A DNA stretch of 52,123 bases from Candidatus Komeilibacteria bacterium CG11_big_fil_rev_8_21_14_0_20_36_20 (GCA_002787405.1 PCWQ01000008.1:1-52123); one strand, 5' to 3'; shown: positions 8,767 to 18,464, counted from the first letter of the stretch. Notes: generated by a model not told the origin, from the sequence alone. Translations and numbers: made by a program.

Positions 8767-10905
8767 ATGTTTAAAAAAATCAACAATTGGTTTTGGTTAA
8801 TGTTGATAGCGGTAGTTTCTGTTTTTAGCTTGGCGTTGATTCAGCAGAATGTTTTGGCTGGTTGGCAAGAGCCACCCGCCCAACCGCCGGAAACTAATTT
8901 AGAAGGAGTAGTTTTCAATCCTTTAGTGGGGGATTTGGATTTAAACGATCATATCATTGGAGATTTAAATTATTCCAGTGATTTTCTCATCAATCCTGAT
9001 CCTACTAGTGATTATGGCATTATTGTCGGCGGGGCAATAGATGCCGGATATTTTAAAGGGAATGGATATTTTAACGGCGATCTTCATGTTACTGGAGATT
9101 TAACAGTAGATGGCAGCGGCGGTGGGGGTAGTAGTTATTGGCTAACGGACAATGGTATAGATATCTATTATAATGGTGGTAAAGTTGGTATTAATACTGA
9201 CACTCCAAATGAAAAATTAAGTGTAGAGGGGAATATTGAACTTAAGAAAGGAATCGATTCGGTTCGTTATATTGTCACAGATGAAGATACCACTGGAACT
9301 GGCAAGTTAGTTATTCAATCCGGTTGGGGTTCAGCTAATTCTGGCGGTGCTCTTAATCTCTTTGCTGACGACCATGTTAAAGGAGGATCAGTATCAGTTG
9401 GTTTATCAAATAATCCTAATGCTAAATTTACGGTCAATCAGTCTGGTTTAGCTAATGGCGCAGATGTCTTTGTGGTGCAATATGATGGTAAAGTTGGCAT
9501 TGGCACAATATCTCCAAACAAACAACTACATGTTTATAAAAACTCAGGAGATAATGCTGAAATAGATATTCAAAGCGTGGGTGTTGCTGGAGATAATAAT
9601 CATTGGGCAATTTATCATGATCGGACTTCTGATGATTTAAGATTTTGGAATAATGATCCGATTGGTGACAAAAATATTTTGACCATAACTAATGATGGTA
9701 GAGTCGGCATTAATAAAAGTAATCCAGATTCTTTTACTAGTTTTCAAGTTTATAATATTGATGATTGGGGTACGGCTATTAAAGCTGAAAATAGTGATTC
9801 TACGCACGGCCTGGCTATTCAAGCTATTGGAGGTGAGATTGGAGTTTCTGGTACAGCCCAAGCTAGTAATGGGGTTGGAGTTTCTGGATTAGGGCAAAAA
9901 GGAATTAAGGGTGAGAGTAATGAATCTGGTGGATATGGCGTTTGGGGCGTTCAGAACACTGGTTTGTTAGCTGGATTTTTTCAGGGGGATGTTAGTATCA
10001 ATGGTGGAGGGCTATATGTCGGCAATGTTGGCGAAGGCACGTCAGAGGTAAAAATAGAAGTACAAGCAGATGATGATGAAGCTGGCATTTATGCTTATGC
10101 TGGAGCCAATACTAATGCTTATGTTTATGACGGTTATGGGGCTACTGTAGCTGGTATTTATGGTAAAAGCGGTGCCAATACAGTGAATAATGGTTGGAAT
10201 TATGGAGTCTATGGTAAAGCAGATAATCCTGATCAAGGTATATCAGTGGGTATAGCTGGTACAGCTTATAATGCAGATAATTCATATGCTGGTTATTTTA
10301 GGGGTGACGTGAATATAGTTGAAGGAGGATTATATATTGGTACAAGCAGAGACAATCCTTCAAATGTCAGATTAGAAGTTGAAGCTCAAGACAATCAGTC
10401 TGGTATTTACGCTTATGCCGGAGACAATGGTGGATTACCAGATGGTTATACCACTCCAGCTGGTGTTATTGGTGAAAGTGGTCAACCAAGCTCAGGTTTT
10501 AATTTTGGCATTTATGGTAAAGCCGAAGTGCCTCTAGGAGGCACAAGTGTGGCTGTAGGCGGTACTGGGGCTAATAATGCAAATTCTTATGCTGGTTATT
10601 TTCGCGGCAATGTTAAGATTATAACAATTGGCGCTAACTCTCCAGGCAACTTAAGTGTCCAAGGGAGTTTAACTACTCAAAGTAGTTTAACCGCTCAAGG
10701 CAACATAGTGCTCAATAATAGTCTTGGTAATTCTTATTTACAGTTAGATTATATTAATGCCGCTCCACCAGCCAATGATTGTATTATCTCTAATAATAAT
10801 AGAGGCAAGATGATTTATAATTATAGCAATAAGCATCTTTATATTTGTGATGGACTTAATGGCTGGCTTTCAGTTGAAATGACCGGGGGAGGAGGCGGTC
10901 CATAA
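8767..10905 (+). CDS. Secreted fibre-like surface protein 3 (paralog)
   Basis: Signal peptide ...IQQNVLA^GWQEP; TNLEGVVFNPL; two copies of the GIYAYAG...YAGYFRG repeat; C-terminal GGGGGP. Confidence 0.75.
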   Translation: MFKKINNWFWLMLIAVVSVFSLALIQQNVLAGWQEPPAQPPETNLEGVVFNPLVGDLDLNDHIIGDLNYSSDFLINPDPTSDYGIIVGGAIDAGYFKGNGYFNGDLHVTGDLTVDGSGGGGSSYWLTDNGIDIYYNGGKVGINTDTPNEKLSVEGNIELKKGIDSVRYIVTDEDTTGTGKLVIQSGWGSANSGGALNLFADDHVKGGSVSVGLSNNPNAKFTVNQSGLANGADVFVVQYDGKVGIGTISPNKQLHVYKNSGDNAEIDIQSVGVAGDNNHWAIYHDRTSDDLRFWNNDPIGDKNILTITNDGRVGINKSNPDSFTSFQVYNIDDWGTAIKAENSDSTHGLAIQAIGGEIGVSGTAQASNGVGVSGLGQKGIKGESNESGGYGVWGVQNTGLLAGFFQGDVSINGGGLYVGNVGEGTSEVKIEVQADDDEAGIYAYAGANTNAYVYDGYGATVAGIYGKSGANTVNNGWNYGVYGKADNPDQGISVGIAGTAYNADNSYAGYFRGDVNIVEGGLYIGTSRDNPSNVRLEVEAQDNQSGIYAYAGDNGGLPDGYTTPAGVIGESGQPSSGFNFGIYGKAEVPLGGTSVAVGGTGANNANSYAGYFRGNVKIITIGANSPGNLSVQGSLTTQSSLTAQGNIVLNNSLGNSYLQLDYINAAPPANDCIISNNNRGKMIYNYSNKHLYICDGLNGWLSVEMTGGGGGP

Positions 10906-10934
10906 TCAATTTAAAATAATATTTTTTTAATATA

Positions 10935-12857
10935 ATGAAAACAAATTTTAATTTTCATTTTTATAGTCGGATAATGGTCGGGGCAGTTTTTGTCCTGGGT
11001 GCATATCTTTTATATCAGTCCATTCAAACCACAGCTATTACTCTGCCGCCAGCAGGCGTAGAGGTCGGTGGTTGGGCTTGGTCTGAAAATATCGGCTGGG
11101 TTAGTTTAAACTGCAATAATGATTTTGACGGTGATGGTACGCTAGATGATGGGTGCGCAGTGCCTTATCGATTAGAAGTAATGCCAGCATCTTATAATAG
11201 TATTGCTGGCTGCGCTTGGGCGGGTAGCACCAATAGCGGTGACAATACCAACATGCTCGGTTGGATTTGTTTTTCCAATAATAATCCTCAACCGCCACCG
11301 GCTTCCTTTGGAGTCAACGCGCCTGCTTTTGGTGTTCCGGTAGCTGTAGAAGGGGGGACAGGTATTGTTAACTCCTTGGATGTCAATAGTTTTGCCAGTA
11401 TTGTTAGTTTTGAAGATAGCCCACCCTATACTTCCGATGCCTGGAAGCTGGGATTTCCAAAAAGCCCCACTTCTTCTCCAGGCGCCTTACAGGGTTGTTT
11501 TAATTGTTACGTTGAAGAAATTAAAACTTGTCAGCCAATTGGTAAAAATACATGTATTAATGATATTGAGTGTATTATAGCAGATGACGTCTGTGTGGTA
11601 ACAGAAACAAATAACAATTGTGAAAATTGTCTGGAATATTTTTATAGAGATGCTGATAATTTGCCTAAGTGGGAAAAAGGCGATTTAGAAAAAGTGTTGG
11701 CTGGCTATACTTGCTCAGATTGTGATATTTATGATGTCAATAACAGCTGTGAATTGAATAGTTATAATAAAAATTTAAATAGCTGTAATAGTTGCGTTCA
11801 ATATTATCAGACGCCGGGAGTAATCGTTGATACTAAATACGGCACAATAGCTGATCCGGAAAGAGCATTATTATGCGGTTGGGGATGGAACAATGATAAC
11901 AGCGGCGGCAATGATTATGGCATTGGTTGGTTGCAGTTTTCACCGCGCATTACGACTAGCAGTAATCCTTATATTTCTGTGGAAAAAGGCAATATTTATT
12001 CTCGCGGTAGTATCTTTAGTAAATATGCTCCGCCTTTTGGCCGGTATAATGCCTCATATTTAATTGAAGCTGGCGGTACGATTACTAATTTTATTAGTTC
12101 CAGCACTATTTCAGGTTTGTTTCAAGGGGAATTACCTAATCGTCCTTTATTGAGTTTTCCTGACCTAGTTACCGGCGGTCGATATAAAAACGCCCTAGGT
12201 ACTATTGATATTAATGGATTGATCACTCCTGTTTATACAGAAGGCACCGATGAATATAATAAATACGGTTCTTTAATTAAGACAAACGAGGATATTCCTT
12301 TTACTTGGCCGCCTGATGACGTGGTTCATTATAATGACACTGATTATATAATGAGTTGGCCAATCGGCATACCAGTTGGCCAGAATAGTGAGAAGTCTAC
12401 AGCAGTGGTTATTATTGATGGTGATTTTTATATTGGTACCGACGGAGGATCAAAAAATATAGTTTATCAGCCCGGTGTACCAACTAATTTAAAACATATT
12501 GCTTCGGTGGTTTGGATAGTCAAGGGGGACATAAGAGTTCATCCGGACACTACACAACTTTCGGGCACTTTCATTGTTTTAGGCGATGATAGTATTAATG
12601 ACTGTAGTGAACCAATAGCAGATGGATGTGGTCAATTTATTTCTTGCTATTGTGCTGCGCCACCTTGTGACTGTAGTAATCAATTAACGGTTTATGGCAG
12701 TGTCATGGCCAAATCTTTTGATTTAGGGCGGACTTATTATTCCAACGAAGAACCAGCGGAATTATTCATTAATGACGGTCGATTGCAGGCCAATCCGCCG
12801 AGTGGTTTTTCAGACTTTAGTAGAGTCGTGCCTCGTTTTAGTGAGAATCCTAATTAA
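10935..12857 (+). CDS. Secreted Cys-containing surface protein with GWAWSENIGW segment
   Basis: N-terminal TM/signal; GGWAWSENIGWVSLNC; multiple CxxC pairs; C-terminal segment LTVYGSVMAKSFDLGRTYY. Confidence 0.65.
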   Translation: MKTNFNFHFYSRIMVGAVFVLGAYLLYQSIQTTAITLPPAGVEVGGWAWSENIGWVSLNCNNDFDGDGTLDDGCAVPYRLEVMPASYNSIAGCAWAGSTNSGDNTNMLGWICFSNNNPQPPPASFGVNAPAFGVPVAVEGGTGIVNSLDVNSFASIVSFEDSPPYTSDAWKLGFPKSPTSSPGALQGCFNCYVEEIKTCQPIGKNTCINDIECIIADDVCVVTETNNNCENCLEYFYRDADNLPKWEKGDLEKVLAGYTCSDCDIYDVNNSCELNSYNKNLNSCNSCVQYYQTPGVIVDTKYGTIADPERALLCGWGWNNDNSGGNDYGIGWLQFSPRITTSSNPYISVEKGNIYSRGSIFSKYAPPFGRYNASYLIEAGGTITNFISSSTISGLFQGELPNRPLLSFPDLVTGGRYKNALGTIDINGLITPVYTEGTDEYNKYGSLIKTNEDIPFTWPPDDVVHYNDTDYIMSWPIGIPVGQNSEKSTAVVIIDGDFYIGTDGGSKNIVYQPGVPTNLKHIASVVWIVKGDIRVHPDTTQLSGTFIVLGDDSINDCSEPIADGCGQFISCYCAAPPCDCSNQLTVYGSVMAKSFDLGRTYYSNEEPAELFINDGRLQANPPSGFSDFSRVVPRFSENPN

Positions 12858-12936
12858 AATTAGTGATAACTGTCAAGATATGTTATTATTAATAATTATT
12901 AAGCTGTAATTTAATTTAAAAATCAATTAATAAGAT

Positions 12937-14205
12937 ATGAATTTATTTTCCAGTCACCTTAGCTACTTAGGCATTGATGTTGGAACCTCTAGCATTAAGA
13001 TGGTTGAACTTGAAAGTTATAAGAATCAAGCGCGGTTAACAACTTATGGATATGCTGATGTAGCCACTAATATTTTACGTAGTAGCACCGATAAAAACAA
13101 TCAAATTATTGCTGATTCTATTAATACAATTGCTCAGAAAGCTAGTGTACAAACCAAGCAGGTAGTGGCTGCTTTGCCGACTTTCTCAGTTTTTAATTTT
13201 ATTGTTACTTTGCCGGTTATGTCCAAAAGAGATTTGGGTTCGGCGATTAAATGGGAGGCCAAGAAATTTATTCCAGTGCCGATTGAGGAGATGATTTTAG
13301 ATTGGAAGATTTTAAATAAAAAGAATGTTAGGTTAACTAAACCAAGGGCTTTAACTGATTTATTTGGTCAATCTTCTGTCGATAAAGATGAACAAGGTGG
13401 CAAGTCGGCTGATAAGTCGAAGAAAGAGGGTGATAAAGATCTTGATTTAGAAAGTCTGGCAGGTCAAGAAAAAACTGAAGAAAAAAAGAAGAAAAAAGAT
13501 GATTATTTTGACAAACCAGATGATAAGAAGGTTGATGTAAAATCAGAACGGAGTATTAAAAAAAATGCAGATGACAATTATCGCATTTTATTAACCGCCG
13601 CTCCTAAAAACTTAGTAGCCCGTTATATAGATATTTTTAAAAAGGCCAAACTAAATTTATTAAGCTTAGAAACAGAGGCCTTTGCTCTGTCTAGATCTTT
13701 AATTGGCAATGATCCATCAACAGTGATGGTAGTAGATATTGGAGCCACTACCGCTGATATTTGCGTAATTGAGGAAGGCGTGCCTATTTTAAACCGTGGT
13801 ATTGACACGGGTGGTGAATTCATCACTAAAGCTATTATGAACAGTTTGAACGTTAATAAAGATCGAGCGGAGCAGTTTAAAAGGGATTTTGGCTTGTCCA
13901 GCACTGGTTATAAAAATGTGCCTGATGTTATTCAACGTTCTCTTAATTCAATTATTAACGAGATTAAATATGTTTTTGAGCTCTATCAACGACAGGAGAA
14001 TTTTAAAATTAATAAAATTATTTTAACCGGTGGTAGTTCTTTCTTACCTGATTTACCGCAATATTTGTCGGATTTACTTAATTTACCAGTGATTATCGGA
14101 GATCCCTGGGATCGGGTGGTTTATCCTTTAGATTTAAAACCCGTTCTACAGGAGATTGGCTCACGAATGAGTGTGAGTATTGGTTTAGCGATGAGGGATA
14201 TTTAA
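12937..14205 (+). CDS. pilM: Type IV pilus assembly protein PilM (actin-like ATPase)
   Basis: LGIDVGTSSIKMVEL, VVDIGATTADICVIE, LTGGSSFLPDL. Confidence 0.93.
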   Translation: MNLFSSHLSYLGIDVGTSSIKMVELESYKNQARLTTYGYADVATNILRSSTDKNNQIIADSINTIAQKASVQTKQVVAALPTFSVFNFIVTLPVMSKRDLGSAIKWEAKKFIPVPIEEMILDWKILNKKNVRLTKPRALTDLFGQSSVDKDEQGGKSADKSKKEGDKDLDLESLAGQEKTEEKKKKKDDYFDKPDDKKVDVKSERSIKKNADDNYRILLTAAPKNLVARYIDIFKKAKLNLLSLETEAFALSRSLIGNDPSTVMVVDIGATTADICVIEEGVPILNRGIDTGGEFITKAIMNSLNVNKDRAEQFKRDFGLSSTGYKNVPDVIQRSLNSIINEIKYVFELYQRQENFKINKIILTGGSSFLPDLPQYLSDLLNLPVIIGDPWDRVVYPLDLKPVLQEIGSRMSVSIGLAMRDI

Positions 14206-14208
14206 TAT

Positions 14209-15270
14209 ATGGAAAATAAAAATATCAATTTAATGCCAGAAGAATTGAGGTCGAAGGAATTTAATGCTTTAAATAAAGGAAAGCAGGATTTTCAGCCGGA
14301 TTTGGTAGTCCCAGGAGCTCAGGATGAATTTAAATTAAAAAAAGACAAGGGTGAAAGTGGTGCAAAAAAGAAAAATCCTTTCTGGCGCCGATGGTTTAAA
14401 TCTTCAGCTGACACTAAAAAAATTCGTCGGCCAGAGGAACCTCTTTTAGTTAGAGAATTAAAAAAGAACGGTAAGCAGGTAGAGGAGCAGCCGGAAAAAA
14501 AGCCAGCGCCCTTACTTGCAGAGGAGCCAAAAGACAAGAAAGATGAGGTTAAAGCCATTGAACAAAAGAGTGGCCAAGATTTTTCTATGCCGGAATTGGT
14601 ACTAAAAAAGCCAGCTAAGCAGAGAGTTATTTCGACGGAAGATCAATCGGAAGATGCCTCAAAATTTCATCAGCCCACTAGCAGGGTGAGAGCTAGATTT
14701 ATAGATGAGGGTGGCGGTGTTGATCTAATACCTGTTTCTACTAAAATAAGAAGTTGGAAACAAATTATCCATTTATTGGTCATATCTGTTTTAGCTTCTT
14801 TAGGGGTTTTAGTTTTACTTTATTTAGTTTTATTTATTCAAGGGGCAAGAGTAGAGAACAATCAAGAAGCTAAAGTGCGTACTATTTCAGAGTTAGAAGA
14901 GCAGATTTTGTCTTTTGAGAAGATTAACCAAGATATTAATCAAGATGGTCAGCAGATTGAGTTGGTTTATAATTTACTAAATCGCCATATTTATTGGACC
15001 AATTTTTTTAATCTACTGGAGAAATATACGGTAGAGGAGGTTTATTATAATGGGTTGACTGCGGGCAATAATGGCGCCTTAACTCTAGATGCTGTTGGTT
15101 CTAGTTTCGATGCAATCGCCAGACAACTGAAAATTTTACAGCAGCCAGAAGCGATAGAGTTCGTTACCTTAGCTGAAATTACTTCAGCAGAGTTTAATGA
15201 TCAAGGTGTTGAATTCAGTATTACTCTTATTTTAAACCCAGATTTATTTTATTATGATAATAATGAATAG
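14209..15270 (+). CDS. pilN: PilN-like T4P assembly protein with long N-terminal cytoplasmic extension
   Basis: INLMPEE at N-terminus, second VDLIPVS before the single TM, coiled coil after TM; directly after pilM. Confidence 0.78.
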   Translation: MENKNINLMPEELRSKEFNALNKGKQDFQPDLVVPGAQDEFKLKKDKGESGAKKKNPFWRRWFKSSADTKKIRRPEEPLLVRELKKNGKQVEEQPEKKPAPLLAEEPKDKKDEVKAIEQKSGQDFSMPELVLKKPAKQRVISTEDQSEDASKFHQPTSRVRARFIDEGGGVDLIPVSTKIRSWKQIIHLLVISVLASLGVLVLLYLVLFIQGARVENNQEAKVRTISELEEQILSFEKINQDINQDGQQIELVYNLLNRHIYWTNFFNLLEKYTVEEVYYNGLTAGNNGALTLDAVGSSFDAIARQLKILQQPEAIEFVTLAEITSAEFNDQGVEFSITLILNPDLFYYDNNE

Positions 15271-15272
15271 TT

Positions 15273-15953
15273 ATGCCAGAAGAGCCAGCTATAAAATTTG
15301 AACAACCATCAGAGTTTCTAGTGATACTTAATCGTTATTTGTTTATTATCGTTGCTCTGCTCGTTATTGGTCTTTTATTTTTTGGTTATTCATTTGCTTT
15401 AAAACCAAAAATTCTAACTATCCAATCTCTAGAGGTGAAGTCTGGTGTGTCGCAGAGTGAAAAACAAGAGCAGGAGCAATTATTAGAGGATGTAAAACAG
15501 TTACAGCGTGAGTATGAAGAAATTAAAGTCAGTCGGGCTAGCGATTTAGCGCGGCTAAAAGAAATAGTTCCGGAAGATCCGGCGATCGCTGAATTATTTG
15601 TGGTGGCTGACCGATTAGCTCAGCAAAATGGTTTTCAATTGGTATCTATAGATGTGAGTGATAATTCTCCGGATTCTAATAGGCAGAAAACAGCTAAAGA
15701 AGAAGAGCAGACTACGCAGACAATAGCAGAAGAGTTAGGACTTAAGTCTCTTTTGATTAATCTTTCTTTACTTAGTTTGCCTTTGGAGAATTTTGAAGAT
15801 GGAAGTTCTTATGATGCGTTGAAAAATTATATAGTTGCCATGGAGAATTATTTGCGTCTGATGGATATTCAAACTGTCACCTTTGATGAGTTAAGCTCTG
15901 ATAGGGAAGAGTCATCTTCTTTTAATTTTAATATAATAACTTATTATCAATAA
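15273..15953 (+). CDS. pilO: PilO-like T4P assembly protein
   Basis: Position after pilN, single N-terminal TM, coiled coil, then alpha/beta domain. Confidence 0.68.
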   Translation: MPEEPAIKFEQPSEFLVILNRYLFIIVALLVIGLLFFGYSFALKPKILTIQSLEVKSGVSQSEKQEQEQLLEDVKQLQREYEEIKVSRASDLARLKEIVPEDPAIAELFVVADRLAQQNGFQLVSIDVSDNSPDSNRQKTAKEEEQTTQTIAEELGLKSLLINLSLLSLPLENFEDGSSYDALKNYIVAMENYLRLMDIQTVTFDELSSDREESSSFNFNIITYYQ

Positions 15954-15958
15954 TAACT

Positions 15959-16285
15959 ATGGTCGAAAGAAGATTATTAATTAGTGTCTTAGGCCTGTTG
16001 GCGGTGGTGGCTATTGTTGGCGGTTGGTGGCTATTTAATATAACTACTTCACAGCCGACAGATGTGACTTTTGATTTAGTACAGTTAGAAGATTTGAAGC
16101 GTATAGAGAGTACTAAGAAAATGGCTCGAGATAATATTAGATATTTTTTGACTACTAATATTTTTGAGAAAATATATAATAGTGAGCAATATAATAGTTT
16201 AGGAATGTTTGATATTGATATCAGTTTAGATCATGTTGGGAATTCTGAACCATTTATTCCTCTAAATTTTGAGGGATCAGAATAA
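15959..16285 (+). CDS. Small single-TM protein in the T4P operon, unknown function
   Basis: ORF with N-terminal TM (LLISVLGLLAVVAIVGGWWLF), 5-nt gap after pilO, followed by pilB. Confidence 0.6.
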   Translation: MVERRLLISVLGLLAVVAIVGGWWLFNITTSQPTDVTFDLVQLEDLKRIESTKKMARDNIRYFLTTNIFEKIYNSEQYNSLGMFDIDISLDHVGNSEPFIPLNFEGSE

Positions 16286-16301
16286 TTTTAAAATATAAAA
16301 A

Positions 16302-18038
16302 ATGGCGCCTATAGATATAACTAGGTTTTTAAATTTTTTGAGAGAGAAAAATTTTATTAATGACGAACAATATAGTAAGTTTACTAAGGAGAAGTTTAAT
16401 TCTTTTTCCGAAGTTGAGAAATATATTCGTCGTCTTGTTTTGATTTCCGATGAAGATTGGGCTCAAGCTAAGGGAATTTTTTACGAGATTGATTATGCTA
16501 ATTTGATAGGTCGGAGTATTGACGCAGAAGTTTTAAACATTTTACCGCAGGATCTGTCTGAAAATTATCAGTTAATAGTTTTTTATAAAGAAGGCGACAT
16601 TATTGAAGCAGGTTTGGTAGATCCGACAAATTTTAAAGCCATTGAGGCCTTAAATTTTTTAGCTCGCAAAAACAGGTATAAGGTTAAATATCACATCATC
16701 TCTTTTGACAGCTATCAAGCTGCTTCCAAACAATATGAGAGTTTAGGAGAAGAAGTTGGCGAGGCCCTGGATACAGCGGAAGAGATTTTTGCCCCCCAAG
16801 AAGCCCTTTTAGATAAAGATAAAGACGTGGGTGAGGTGGTTAAAAGTGCTCCTGTTTCGAAGATTGTAGCAGTTATTTTGCGTCATGCTATTGAGGGACG
16901 CGCTTCGGATATTCATATCGAGCCAGCTGGCAATCAGAGTAAGGTTAGATATAGAATTGACGGTGTGTTAAATACTACGATTGTTCTACCTATTTATGTC
17001 CATTCAGCTTTAATTTCCAGAATCAAGGTGATGGCTAATTTGAAAATTGATGAAACTCGCATACCGCAGGACGGTCGTATTCGAATGGCTATTCATAAAA
17101 AGGAGATAGACTTTCGTGTTTCAACAATTCCCTTAATGAACAATGAGAAGGTAGTTATGCGTATTTTAGAGACGCCGGAAAAGGCGCCAAAATTTGGTGA
17201 TTTGGGATTTCGGGGATTGCAGGCAAAGATTATGGAAGAGAATGTTAAAAAGCATCATGGCCTGTTTTTATTGACCGGTCCGACTGGGTCTGGTAAATCA
17301 ACTACTTTGTTTGCCGCTCTTAGTTATTTAAACAGCGATGAAGTCAATATTGCTACCTTAGAGGATCCGGTAGAATATTATATTCCGGGAGTAAATCAGT
17401 CGCAAGTTAGGCCAGAAGTAAACTTTACTTTTGCCACTGGGCTACGCGCTTTATTGAGGCAAGATCCTGATATTATCATGGTTGGTGAGATTCGTGACAA
17501 TGAGACAGCTGAGTTAGCTATTCATGCTGGCTTGACCGGTCACTCTGTTTTAAGTACCTTACATACTAATGATGCGATGGGAGCAGTGCCCCGTTTATTT
17601 GATATGCACGTTGAGCCGTTTTTATTATCTAATACTTTAAATGCTGTTGTGGCGCAACGTCTGGTCAGGAAAATATGCGAGAAGTGTAAGGTTAAGTATG
17701 ATGTGCCATCAGAGATAAAACAGCAAATTTTAAAAACTCTGGAAGCTGCACCCAAGGAGGCGCTTTATACGGATATTAATTTTAAAAAATTACAGTTTTA
17801 TAAAGGTAAGGGCTGTTCTAATTGCGGTAATATTGGCTATCGGGGACGTTTAGCTATTGCTGAGGCAATTGATGTTAACAGAGGAATACAAAAGATTATT
17901 GCTAAGGGATTTGATCGGGATGCGGTGGAAGAAGAACTAAAAAAACAACATTTTATGACCATGGAACAGGATGGTATCATTAAATCTTTATTAGGTGAAA
18001 CAACAGTAGAGGAGATTATTAGAGTGAGCAAAATATAA
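16302..18038 (+). CDS. pilB: Type IV pilus extension ATPase PilB
   Basis: Walker A LLTGPTGSGKST, Walker B DPDIIMVGEIRD, LSTLHTNDA, zinc CEKC...CSNC. Confidence 0.95.
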   Translation: MAPIDITRFLNFLREKNFINDEQYSKFTKEKFNSFSEVEKYIRRLVLISDEDWAQAKGIFYEIDYANLIGRSIDAEVLNILPQDLSENYQLIVFYKEGDIIEAGLVDPTNFKAIEALNFLARKNRYKVKYHIISFDSYQAASKQYESLGEEVGEALDTAEEIFAPQEALLDKDKDVGEVVKSAPVSKIVAVILRHAIEGRASDIHIEPAGNQSKVRYRIDGVLNTTIVLPIYVHSALISRIKVMANLKIDETRIPQDGRIRMAIHKKEIDFRVSTIPLMNNEKVVMRILETPEKAPKFGDLGFRGLQAKIMEENVKKHHGLFLLTGPTGSGKSTTLFAALSYLNSDEVNIATLEDPVEYYIPGVNQSQVRPEVNFTFATGLRALLRQDPDIIMVGEIRDNETAELAIHAGLTGHSVLSTLHTNDAMGAVPRLFDMHVEPFLLSNTLNAVVAQRLVRKICEKCKVKYDVPSEIKQQILKTLEAAPKEALYTDINFKKLQFYKGKGCSNCGNIGYRGRLAIAEAIDVNRGIQKIIAKGFDRDAVEEELKKQHFMTMEQDGIIKSLLGETTVEEIIRVSKI

Positions 18039-18052
18039 ATAATTTTAAACAT

Positions 18053-18433
18053 ATGAAGAATTATAAAATACTGATTGTGGAGGATGATGAATTTTTACTG
18101 CAGATGTATACGACTAAGCTGAATCTGGAGGGTTTTAAAGTTTTAGGTACACCCAGTGGTAAACAGGGGTTAAAGATGGCTAAAAAAGACACACCAGATC
18201 TTATTTTATTAGATTTAATGTTATTGGAAATGAATGGTATTGAGGTTTTAGAGAATCTTAAAATAGATGATAATACTAAGAATATCCCGGTCATTATTCT
18301 GACTAATTATTCCCAGAAAGAGAATATTGACCGTTGTTTGGAGTTAGGGGCAGATGATTACTTGATTAAAGCTCATTTTGTTCCTTCCGAAGTCATTGTT
18401 AAAATCAAGAAGATTTTGTCATCAGAAAATTAA
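18053..18433 (+). CDS. Stand-alone response regulator receiver (CheY-like)
   Basis: ILIVEDDEF, phosphoacceptor LILLDLML, ILTN, LIKAH; no output domain. Confidence 0.92.
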   Translation: MKNYKILIVEDDEFLLQMYTTKLNLEGFKVLGTPSGKQGLKMAKKDTPDLILLDLMLLEMNGIEVLENLKIDDNTKNIPVIILTNYSQKENIDRCLELGADDYLIKAHFVPSEVIVKIKKILSSEN

Positions 18434-18464
18434 TTAAAATTTAAGTTGATAATATTATTTTATA

